Shown here one piece after another: positions 8,551 to 15,838 of a DNA stretch of 64,000 nucleotides (within the stretch, counting starts at the first letter, position 1; every line of letters starts with the position of its first letter). This DNA comes from Alsobacter metallidurans (GTDB lineage: Bacteria; Pseudomonadota; Alphaproteobacteria; Rhizobiales; Beijerinckiaceae): contig NZ_BMES01000003.1 in the NCBI RefSeq assembly GCF_014636935.1, positions 124,001-188,000 on the forward strand, read 5' to 3'. The notes beneath the pieces are model-generated. The model searched no databases and was not told the origin of the DNA. It was given only the letters and a program-made list of their open reading frames with translations. Made by a program: the position numbers and the translations under genes.

Positions 8551-9849
8551 TTACTTCTTGTACGGCTTCAGGATGCGGTCGATCTCGGCCTGCCCGTCGG
8601 CCAACGCCTGCGCGGGCGTCTTGGCGCCTGTGAGCGCGGCCGCGAGCGCGTCGTTGAGCGCCTTGGTGGTCCGGTTGTTCTCATGCGTCGAGAATTCCGG
8701 GACCGACACGGCGATCTGCTTCTTGGCGACTTCGGCGGCCGGCGTCTTGGCGACATAGGCCTTGAGGCTCGGCTGTTCCCAGGCCCCGTCGCGCGGCGCG
8801 ACATAGCCGGTCTGGATCGCCCAGTCGGCCAGGGTCTCGTCCGAGGTCAGGAACTTGATGAACTTGAAACCCGCCTCCTTCTCGGCCTGCGGCGCGCCCG
8901 AGAAGATGTAGAGGTTGCCGCCGCCCAGCACGGAGGCGGGCGAAACCTTGCCCGGATACGGCGCGAGGCCGAAGTCGAAGGTGGCGTTCTTGCCGATATT
9001 GGTCAGGTTTCCGGTGGTGGTCCACACCATCGCGATGCGCTGTTCCAGGAAGTCGGCCGGAGTGGTGCCCCATTCCTGGATGCCTGGCGGGTGAATGCCG
9101 TGCACCTTGCTGAGGTCGACCCAGAACTGTAGCGCCTCCACGACCTTGGGGTCGGTCAGGTAGGCCTCCGTTCCAGCGTCGTTCATCAGGCGCGCGCCGT
9201 TTTGCGCCGCCAGCGCGCCGAACAGCCATTGCGCCGATCCGACATTGCCCGGGATGCCGACGCCCCAGCGGGTGGTCTTGCCGGCGTCGTCCTTCTTCAG
9301 CACGGCCTTGCCGGCCTTCACCATGTCGTCCCAGGTCGTCGGCGGCTTATGCGGATCGAGCCCGGCCTCCGCGAACGCCTTCTTGTTGTAGTAGAGCACC
9401 GCGGTGGAGCGCTGGAACGGCGCGGCCCAGAGGTGGCCGTCCACCTGCGCGCTCTTCAGGAAAGCCGGCATGAAGCCTGCGATCCAGGCCTTGTCCTCCG
9501 GCGTCTTGGCGAAGTCGTCGATCGGCTGGACCACGTCCTCGTCGATCAGCGTGAAGATGTCGGTGGCCAGCAGCACCGCGACGGTTGGGGGCTTGCCGCT
9601 CTTGGCGGCCGTGAGCGACTTCGTCGTGGTGTCGATGTAGTTGCCCGAATAGACGGGCTGGACCTCGATGTCCGGATTCGCGGCCTTGAACTTCGCCACG
9701 TAGCCGTCGATGACCTGCGTCAGCGGCCCGCCCACCTGGATTGGGTAGTAGAACATAACCTGCGTCTTCGCCTGAGCGGCTCCGGCCGTGATCGCGGCCG
9801 CAAAAGCCGCGGCCGCCGCCAGGACTGTCCGTCTCGTCGCGCTTTTCAT
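8551..9849 (-). CDS. ugpB: Extracellular solute-binding protein, UgpB-like
   Basis: A 432-residue periplasmic binding protein (SBP family 1). The N-terminus MKSATRRTVLAAAAAFAAA is a signal peptide with likely cleavage after AAQA. Regions resembling E. coli UgpB include an APFQRSTAVLYYNKKAF segment, NLTNIGKNATFDFGLAPYPG, WAIQTGYVAPRDG and the C-terminal KTPAQALADGQAE. The frame is open far upstream to 10035, but the ATG at 9849 has the signal peptide and a GGGAGAGA ribosome site. It also overlaps the UgpC stop as ATGA. Expected ligands are sn-glycerol-3-phosphate or glycerophosphodiesters; other phosphorylated polyols are possible given the phosphatase genes downstream. Confidence 0.88.
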   Translation of the reverse strand: MKSATRRTVLAAAAAFAAAITAGAAQAKTQVMFYYPIQVGGPLTQVIDGYVAKFKAANPDIEVQPVYSGNYIDTTTKSLTAAKSGKPPTVAVLLATDIFTLIDEDVVQPIDDFAKTPEDKAWIAGFMPAFLKSAQVDGHLWAAPFQRSTAVLYYNKKAFAEAGLDPHKPPTTWDDMVKAGKAVLKKDDAGKTTRWGVGIPGNVGSAQWLFGALAAQNGARLMNDAGTEAYLTDPKVVEALQFWVDLSKVHGIHPPGIQEWGTTPADFLEQRIAMVWTTTGNLTNIGKNATFDFGLAPYPGKVSPASVLGGGNLYIFSGAPQAEKEAGFKFIKFLTSDETLADWAIQTGYVAPRDGAWEQPSLKAYVAKTPAAEVAKKQIAVSVPEFSTHENNRTTKALNDALAAALTGAKTPAQALADGQAEIDRILKPYKK

Positions 9850-10940
9850 AAGCTCTCTCCCGTTGCGCCCGTATCTTGTTGCGTCGGCAGAACGGCGTCC
9901 GGGCGCCGCCGTCCAGTGTCTCGATCGAACAGATGTGCGGCCGTAGCGGGCCAGTGCAGCTTCACGGCCGCTCCGGGGGAGAGCGACGGCTTGCCCGGCG
10001 TGCGAACCAGCATCCGCTGCGCGCCGACGCGACACGCCGTGATCGTATCGGCTCCGAAGTATTCGGAGCCCTCCACCACCGCCGCGAAGCCCTCGTCCGC
10101 GAAAGTGATGTGCTCCGGCCGAATGCCGAGCTGCAGCGGCGTATCGCCCAGAGCCGCCAGCGGCGGTCCGTCGGCGCCCGCGATGGTCGCGCCGCCCGGG
10201 CCGGGCTCCAGGTCCACGACGTTCATGGGCGGCGTGCCGATGAAGCGCGCCACCGCCACGGAGGCGGGCTGCTCGTAGAGTTCAGCAGGCGCGCCGTTCT
10301 GCTCGATGAGGCCGTCGCGCATCAGGATGACACGATCGGCCATGCTCATCGCCTCGGTCTGGTCGTGGGTGACGAACACCATCGTGATGCCCAGCCGGCG
10401 CTGCAGGGACCGGATCTCGTTGCGCATCTCGGAGCGCAGCTGCGCATCGAGGTTGGACAGCGGCTCGTCGAGGAGGCAGACTGGGGTTTCGGCGATCAGC
10501 GCCCGGCCGAGCGCCACACGCTGCTGTTGCCCGCCCGACAACTGGCTCGGGCGACGGCTCAACAGCGTTCCGAGGCCAAGGAGATCCACAATCCGCGCCA
10601 GGCGCCTGGCCTGCTCGGCCTTGGGCACGCGGCGCACCGAAAGCCCGAACGTGATGTTCTCGCTGACGCTGAGATGCGGAAACAGCGCGTAGGACTGAAA
10701 CACCATCGAGAGATTGCGCTCGGCCGACGGGAGGTCGCTGACATCGCGCCCGTCGATCACGATGCGGCCGGACGTGGCGGTCTCCAGCCCGGCGATCAGC
10801 CGCAGCGTCGTCGACTTGCCGCAGCCGGACGGGCCCAGCAAGGCCACGAATTCGGCCGGCTTCGTCTCGAAGCTGATGCCGCCAACAGCCCGGAAATCGC
10901 CCCAGACCTTGGCGAGGCCTTCGACCTTGATACCCGACAA
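9846..10940 (-). CDS. ugpC: ABC importer ATP-binding subunit, UgpC/MalK type
   Basis: A 364-residue ATPase with an N-terminal nucleotide-binding domain and a C-terminal TOBE/MalK regulatory domain. Walker A is GPSGCGKSTT (about residue 35), the signature is LSGGQQQRVALGRAL, and Walker B is VCLLDEPLSNLD. The switch His is in VFVTHDQTEAMSMADR. The C-terminal part includes LGIRPEHITFADEGF. It energises the two downstream permeases. It starts 21 bp after the DeoR regulator gene and overlaps the UgpB start, so it belongs to the same operon. Confidence 0.92.
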   Translation of the reverse strand: MSGIKVEGLAKVWGDFRAVGGISFETKPAEFVALLGPSGCGKSTTLRLIAGLETATSGRIVIDGRDVSDLPSAERNLSMVFQSYALFPHLSVSENITFGLSVRRVPKAEQARRLARIVDLLGLGTLLSRRPSQLSGGQQQRVALGRALIAETPVCLLDEPLSNLDAQLRSEMRNEIRSLQRRLGITMVFVTHDQTEAMSMADRVILMRDGLIEQNGAPAELYEQPASVAVARFIGTPPMNVVDLEPGPGGATIAGADGPPLAALGDTPLQLGIRPEHITFADEGFAAVVEGSEYFGADTITACRVGAQRMLVRTPGKPSLSPGAAVKLHWPATAAHLFDRDTGRRRPDAVLPTQQDTGATGESL

Positions 10941-10961
10941 CGCTCTTCCTCCCTTCGCCGA

Positions 10962-11843
10962 TCAGGCAAAGACGAACTTCTTCTTGGTCTTGTCTTGCAG
11001 GCCCGCCACCAGGCCGCGGGCCGCATTATCCGTCACCACGTAGTCGACCCGCTCCAGCGGAGCGATCACGGCCAGCGACGTACGATCGAACTTGGAATGG
11101 TCGGCCACGACGATGACCGATTGAGCGACTTCGATCATGGCCTGCTGCACGCACGCGAATTCAGGCTTCTGGGTGCAGATGAGCGATCGCCGCACGTCTA
11201 CGGACGACACGCTTAGGAACGCCTTGTCGACATTGAACTTGCGCACCATGTCGGCCGCCAGCGGGCCCGCGAAGGAATGGTTGACGTCGATATACTCACC
11301 GCCGACCACATGGATGCGGCGCGCGCCGCCGGCCGCCAGCACGGCCACCACGTCGGCTCCGTTGGTGACGAAGGTCAGCGTGTCGTTTCCGGCGAGACGC
11401 CGGGCGACCTCGAGGGCGGTCGTGCCGCTGTCGATCAGGACGGCGTCGCCGGACACCACCATGGCGGCCGCAGCGTCGGCGATCCGGGCTTTCTCCGCGG
11501 CGTTGCTCAGCGCCCGCTCGGCGTTGGCGCTGTCGCGCGTCACCTGGTTGACGCTGATCGCGCCGCCGTGGGTCCGCTTCAGGAGCCCGCGGGATTCGAG
11601 TTCGGTGAGATCGCGCCGGATGGTCGCGATGGAGACGCCGAGCTCATCCTTGAGCGCCTGAATGTCGACGAAGAGATTGGCGCGCAGATGCTCCAGCACG
11701 CGCGCCTGACGCTGCGGCGCCAGTCGCGCCGCGCCGAACGGCTCCAGAACTCCTGCTCCGCCGGGCGGAGGAGTTGGGCTGGATGTGGCTTTGGTCGCTG
11801 AATGGTCTTGCATACGCGCCGGATGATTGGTTTCGATCAACAT
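10962..11843 (-). CDS. DeoR/GlpR-family transcriptional regulator
   Basis: A 293-residue frame, first gene of the seven-gene Ugp-type operon. A winged helix-turn-helix sits at about residues 50-100 (IQALKDELGVSIATIRRDLTELE, with the diagnostic SRGLLKRTHGGA). A sugar-phosphate-sensing DeoR C-terminal domain follows (ALIDSGTTALEVARRLAG, VVGGEYI). DeoR proteins usually repress and respond to a phosphorylated sugar or polyol; GlpR responds to glycerol-3-phosphate. That fits the transporter and phosphatases it precedes. The start is uncertain: ATG at 11843 or 11813 are both possible, and the first 40 or so residues look like a non-conserved tail. It probably autoregulates through the repeats at 11831-11859. 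Confidence 0.88.
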   Translation of the reverse strand: MLIETNHPARMQDHSATKATSSPTPPPGGAGVLEPFGAARLAPQRQARVLEHLRANLFVDIQALKDELGVSIATIRRDLTELESRGLLKRTHGGAISVNQVTRDSANAERALSNAAEKARIADAAAAMVVSGDAVLIDSGTTALEVARRLAGNDTLTFVTNGADVVAVLAAGGARRIHVVGGEYIDVNHSFAGPLAADMVRKFNVDKAFLSVSSVDVRRSLICTQKPEFACVQQAMIEVAQSVIVVADHSKFDRTSLAVIAPLERVDYVVTDNAARGLVAGLQDKTKKKFVFA

Positions 11844-11859
11844 ACGAGCGTTTTCGATC
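11831..11859. promoter_or_regulatory. Candidate operator: direct repeats of TTTCGATC
   Basis: TTTCGATC occurs at 11831-11838 and again at 11852-11859, 21 bp apart (two helical turns). It lies exactly where the DeoR gene starts and in front of the divergent binding-protein gene. GlpR/DeoR sites typically contain TTTCG or TCGA half-sites in phase. This suits autoregulation and possibly control of both directions. It is an inference from position and repeat phasing. Confidence 0.4.
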
Positions 11860-11998
11860 GTGTCAACGCGATATCTCGTTGTTGCAAGCAGCTTGGTTCT
11901 CTATCCCGCGCAGGAGCATTTCCCTTGCCTGCCCCTGTCGGCATGACACACTGCGGCGAAACCAAAGACTGAAGAGCTGCTCTGGGAGGAGCGAAATC

Positions 11999-13030
11999 AT
12001 GAAGCGTTGGATTGGGCCGCTCGCCGGTTTCATTGCTTGTGGCCTGCTGGTCCCCGGCGCGTCCGCACAATCCAAGGGCGAAGTCGTCGTGTATTGCAGC
12101 GTGCTCAACGAATGGTGCCTCGCCGCGTCGCAGGCCTTCGAGCGCAAGACCGGCGTCAAGGTGATCCTCAACGTGAAGGGCTCGGGCGAGGTCGGCGCCC
12201 AGTTGCGCGCCGAGGCCAGCAATCCGCGCGCCGACGTGTGGTGGGGCGGCACCGGCGACCCGCATTTGGCGGCCGCCGAGGCGGACCTCACGGTCGCCTA
12301 CAAGCCGGCCGCTCTGGGCGAGCTTCATCCCTGGGCCGTGAAGCAATGGGAACAGTCCGGCGGCAAGACGATCGGCATCTACGCCGGCGTGCTCGGCTTC
12401 ACCTGGAACACCGAGTTGATCGCCTCGAAGAAGCTGCAGGCGCCGAAGTGCTGGGCGGACCTGACGCGCGCCGAGTTCCGCGACGAGATTCAGATGTCGA
12501 ACCCGTCTTCGTCTGGCACCGCCTATACGGCGCTGGCGACGCTGATCCAGGTCATGGGTGAGGACAAGGCCTTCGGCTATCTCAAGGGCCTGCACCGCAA
12601 CATCAGCCAGTACACCCGCTCCGGCCCCGCGCCCGTGCGCAACGCCGCCCGTGCGGAAACCATGATCGGCATCATTTTCCTGCATGACGCGGTCGCGGAA
12701 GCCAACGAGGGCTTTCCGCTCGCCACCGCGGCGCCCTGCGAGGGCACAGGCTATGAGATCGGCTCGATGTCGCTCGTGAAGGGCGGGCGCAATCCGGACA
12801 ACGCGAAGCTCTGGTACGAGTGGTCCCTCAGCGCCGAGGCGCAGTCTCTGGCGAAGGAGAACAAGTCGTTTCAGGTCCCATCCAACCGCTCAGCAGCCGC
12901 ACATCCCAAGGCGCCCCGACTGGAGGACATCAAGCTCGTCGACTACGACTTCGCCAAGTATGGAAGCTCCGAGGAGCGGAAGAGGATCGTTAGTCGTTGG
13001 GAGCAAGAAGTCGGCATGCTGCCGAAATGA
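11999..13030 (+). CDS. Orphan Fe3+/phosphonate-type ABC substrate-binding protein
   Basis: A 343-residue periplasmic protein with a clear signal peptide (LAGFIACGLLVPGASA) and a strong GGGAGGAG ribosome site before the ATG at 11999. The body resembles FbpA/AfuA and 2-aminoethylphosphonate-binding proteins: VVVYCSVLNEWC, then PRADVWWGGTGDPHLAAAE, MSNPSSSGTAY and EWSLSAEAQ. No permease or ATPase for such a family lies beside it. It must either use a transporter elsewhere or feed a two-component sensor. It is divergent from the DeoR-Ugp operon and may share its control region. The ligand is uncertain: ferric iron, phosphonate or a small organic anion. Confidence 0.85.
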   Translation: MKRWIGPLAGFIACGLLVPGASAQSKGEVVVYCSVLNEWCLAASQAFERKTGVKVILNVKGSGEVGAQLRAEASNPRADVWWGGTGDPHLAAAEADLTVAYKPAALGELHPWAVKQWEQSGGKTIGIYAGVLGFTWNTELIASKKLQAPKCWADLTRAEFRDEIQMSNPSSSGTAYTALATLIQVMGEDKAFGYLKGLHRNISQYTRSGPAPVRNAARAETMIGIIFLHDAVAEANEGFPLATAAPCEGTGYEIGSMSLVKGGRNPDNAKLWYEWSLSAEAQSLAKENKSFQVPSNRSAAAHPKAPRLEDIKLVDYDFAKYGSSEERKRIVSRWEQEVGMLPK

Positions 13031-13371
13031 GTGGACTTAGCGGGTGCGGGCCATCGTCCAAGGAATACTGCGACGTGTCGCACCCCCCAAGAGGTAGCGG
13101 TGCAGTCAGAGAGGACGCGATATGCTCAAGCCGAGGGTTAAATACGCCGAGAACGGCGATCGCTGATGAGGGCCTTCGTTCTTGGAACCGTGAAACGTCG
13201 CCTTCAGCGGGCGAAGGATTTGGCGGGAGTGATGTGCTGAAGACCTGAGTGCGCGAAGCAGGGGTATGCCTTGGCCCTGCTTCGCCGGGCGCCAGTTCTC
13301 AACAGTTACGCGCTGAAGGCCTGAACATTCCCGCCCTCACTCCTCCCCGTGACGGGGTCGTGCCTGCGGCC
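13031..13371. other. Intergenic region between convergent genes
   Basis: These 341 bp separate the orphan binding protein from the convergent aldehyde dehydrogenase gene. A short open frame at 12997-13248 has no recognisable content and no ribosome site. The only structure seen is the hairpin at 13253-13285. Confidence 0.6.
13253..13285. terminator. Perfect 11-bp hairpin between convergent genes
   Basis: GCGAAGCAGGG at 13253-13263 pairs perfectly with CCCTGCTTCGC at 13275-13285 across an 11-nt loop. There is no T-tract, so it is not a textbook intrinsic terminator. Its position between two convergent genes suggests a bidirectional transcription stop or mRNA 3'-end structure. Confidence 0.5.
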
Positions 13372-14793
13372 TCAGGGACGCGTCCCTATCAGTGACTTCG
13401 GTTCGAGGTAGGCTTCCAGCCCGAAGGTGCCGTATTCGCGTCCGAGGCCGGACTGCTTGAAGCCGCCGAAGGGCGCCTTCGGGTCATGGGCGAGCGTGTT
13501 GACGAGGACGCGGCCTGCCTGCAGCCGCTCGGCGACCCGCTCAGCGCGCGTTTGGTCTCCCGACAGGACATAGGCCTGCAGGCCGTAGACCGTCTCGTTG
13601 GCGATGCGGATGGCGTCGTCCTCGTCGTCGTAGGCGATCAGCGACAGGACCGGACCGAAAATCTCTTCCTGTGCGATCGTCATGGCGTTGGTCACGCCTC
13701 CGAAGAGCGTGGGACGGACGAACCATCCAGACAGTCCGGCGGGACGCCCTTCCCCGCCGGCGAGCAGCCGGGCGCCTTCCTCGGTGCCCAGGCGGATGTA
13801 GCGCTGCACCCGCTCCCACTGCCGCTCGCTGACCATCGGTCCCACCGTCGTCCGGGGGTCTCGGGGATCCCCGACCTGCACGGCGGACACCGCGGCACTG
13901 GCCAGCAGCTCGATCTCGGCAAGCCGGCCGCGCGGCGCCAGCAGGCGTGTGCCGGCGATGCAGGCCTGGCCGCTGTTCATGAAGGCGGCCTGGACGGCGA
14001 TCGGGATCGCTGTCTCCAGGTCGGCATCGTCGAGGACGATCGTAGGCGACTTGCCGCCGAGTTCCAGCGTCACGCGCTTCAGGGTCGCCGCACCGGCCTG
14101 CAGGATCGCCTTGCCGACGGCCGTCGAGCCGGTGAAGGAGATCTTGGCCACGTCGGGGTGCCGGCTGATCTCGGCGCCGACCGTTTCGCCGCGCCCCGTG
14201 ACGATGTTGACCACGCCGGGGGGAAGCGCCGCGGCGTGAAACGCCTCCATGATGACCTGCGTCTGCGTGGCGCTCATCTCGCTCGGCTTGACCACCACGG
14301 TGCAGCCCGCCGCCAGCGCCGTCGCGACCTTGCCGCAAATGAAGCCGGCATTGCTGTTCCACGGCGTGATCAGCCCGGCGACGCCGGACGGAGTCATGAC
14401 CACCTCGGACGCGCCGACGCGCCGGCGAAACGGGTAGGTCTCCAGGAGATCGATCGCCTCGTCGAAGGCCGCGACGGGATGGTCGACCATGAAGGCCGCG
14501 CGAGACGCGGGCGCTCCGTATTCCTCGATCACGGCATCGAGCAGCGCCTCACGCCGCGCGGCGACCTCGTCCCGAAGGCGGCGGAGCCACGCGATTCGTT
14601 CGGCCGGGGTCGTGGCGGCGAAGGCAGGCAAAGCGCGACGCGCGGCGGCGATGGCCCGCCGGGCGTCCTCCTCGTCCGCCAGGCGCACCTGACCGATGAC
14701 AGCTCCGGTCGCGGGGTTGTGGAGCGGGAACATCTCGGTTCCGTGGGGAACGGCCAACTGGCCGTCGATGAAAATCCTGTCGATCGTGGTCAC
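13372..14793 (-). CDS. NAD(P)+-dependent aldehyde dehydrogenase
   Basis: A 473-residue ALDH-superfamily enzyme that oxidises an aldehyde to the acid. Catalytic features are visible: the oxyanion Asn in ITPWNSNAGF, the NAD fold FTGSTAVGKAI, the general base Glu in TLELGGKSP, and the nucleophilic Cys in FMNSGQACIAGTR. Late motifs EEIFGPVLS and PFGGFKQSGLGRE are also present. Length is normal. It is transcribed away from a LysR gene with 100 bp between the starts, which is the usual arrangement of a regulator and its target. The substrate is unknown. Confidence 0.93.
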   Translation of the reverse strand: MTTIDRIFIDGQLAVPHGTEMFPLHNPATGAVIGQVRLADEEDARRAIAAARRALPAFAATTPAERIAWLRRLRDEVAARREALLDAVIEEYGAPASRAAFMVDHPVAAFDEAIDLLETYPFRRRVGASEVVMTPSGVAGLITPWNSNAGFICGKVATALAAGCTVVVKPSEMSATQTQVIMEAFHAAALPPGVVNIVTGRGETVGAEISRHPDVAKISFTGSTAVGKAILQAGAATLKRVTLELGGKSPTIVLDDADLETAIPIAVQAAFMNSGQACIAGTRLLAPRGRLAEIELLASAAVSAVQVGDPRDPRTTVGPMVSERQWERVQRYIRLGTEEGARLLAGGEGRPAGLSGWFVRPTLFGGVTNAMTIAQEEIFGPVLSLIAYDDEDDAIRIANETVYGLQAYVLSGDQTRAERVAERLQAGRVLVNTLAHDPKAPFGGFKQSGLGREYGTFGLEAYLEPKSLIGTRP

Positions 14794-14893
14794 GGGTGGC
14801 TCCCTGATGAGTGGCGTTGCTCGTCAGGTAGCCCCTCCCTATAACGCTGAATAGCCGGACAGTCTGGCATGCAGTGGTGAGTGGAGCAGGACA

Positions 14894-15838
14894 ATGATGA
14901 CCACGGGCCTGACGGAGCTCGAGGCCGTGCAGGCGGTGGCGCGGCACCGCAACTTCCGCTCCGCGGCGACGCAGATCGGCATTTCCCGGTCCGCTCTCAG
15001 CCACATGGTAGCGGCGCTCGAAAGCCGCCTGGGCGCTCGCCTGTTCCATCGCACCACACGAAGCGTGACGCTGACGGAGGCCGGCGAGCGGTTCGTCGCC
15101 GACACGGCGCCCGCGCTGCGCGACATCCGCGAGGCTATCGGGCGGCTCACGGATCATCAGGCCGAGCCGTCCGGGACGCTGCGCATCAACGCTTCCTCCG
15201 GCGCCGCGCGGCAGATCATGGCGCCTATCATACTCGAATATGTCCGGCGCCATCCGCGGGTCATTATCGACATCGTAACGGAGGGAAAGCTCGTCGACAT
15301 CGTGCTCGAAGGCTTCGACCTCGGCGTGCGTTTGGCCGAAACGGTGCCACGGGACATGATTGCCGTCCCGCTCGGGCCCTCGCAGCGCTTTGCAGTCGTC
15401 GGCTCGCCAGACTACTTCGCGACCTACCCGACACCGCTCACGCCGAGCGACCTTGCCGCTCACCGGTGCATCCGCAGCCGCCTGCCGGGCGGCGGGATCT
15501 ATCGCTGGGAGTTCGAAAGACGCGGCGAATTCCTGGAACTCGACGGGACCGGGCCCCTGCTCCTCGACGACCCCCTCCTCATGCTGGAGGCCGCGCGAGC
15601 TGGCGTGGGGCTGGCTTACCTGACCGAGTGGAACGTCGCGGACGACCTTGCTGCGGGACGGCTCGTCCGGGTGCTCGAGGACTGGACGCCTCCCTTTCCC
15701 GGCCTTTGCCTCTACTATCCCGGGCGCCGGCACCTCGCGGCCCATCACCGCGCCTTCGTTGATCTCGTCAGGGAAACTGCGCGGAACGCAAACCTTTCGC
15801 CTACCCACAGAAAGACTAGGCGCGCGTCAAACGCCTAG
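14894..15838 (+). CDS. LysR-family transcriptional regulator
   Basis: A 314-residue LysR regulator. The N-terminal winged helix reads [18 protein letters not shown], then [14 protein letters not shown] and the characteristic [18 protein letters not shown] periplasmic-binding-like effector domain follows from about residue 95 ([21 protein letters not shown], the DmlR/AaeR-like subgroup). It is divergent from the aldehyde dehydrogenase gene and probably controls it with an aldehyde or a related acid as effector. Its stop codon is shared in antisense with the convergent regulator gene through the tetranucleotide CTAG. Confidence 0.9.
   Translation: MMTTGLTELEAVQAVARHRNFRSAATQIGISRSALSHMVAALESRLGARLFHRTTRSVTLTEAGERFVADTAPALRDIREAIGRLTDHQAEPSGTLRINASSGAARQIMAPIILEYVRRHPRVIIDIVTEGKLVDIVLEGFDLGVRLAETVPRDMIAVPLGPSQRFAVVGSPDYFATYPTPLTPSDLAAHRCIRSRLPGGGIYRWEFERRGEFLELDGTGPLLLDDPLLMLEAARAGVGLAYLTEWNVADDLAAGRLVRVLEDWTPPFPGLCLYYPGRRHLAAHHRAFVDLVRETARNANLSPTHRKTRRASNA
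15816..15838. terminator. Hairpin spanning the shared convergent stop codons
   Basis: CTAGGCG at 15816-15822 pairs with CGCCTAG at 15832-15838 across a 9-nt loop. The right arm contains CTAG, which supplies the TAG stop of the LysR gene on the plus strand and the TAG stop of the large ATPase regulator on the minus strand. It is a compact candidate for a bidirectional 3'-end structure; no T-run is present. Confidence 0.4.

Noticed and set aside
12997-13248. An 83-codon frame after the orphan binding protein
   Set aside because: Overlaps the end of the gene, has no ribosome site, and its composition does not look protein-like.
14794-14893. A LysR-type T-N11-A site with dyad CCGGACAGTCTGG between the divergent LysR and aldehyde dehydrogenase genes
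   Set aside because: The dyad is imperfect and short, and such patterns are common by chance; not listed as a feature.
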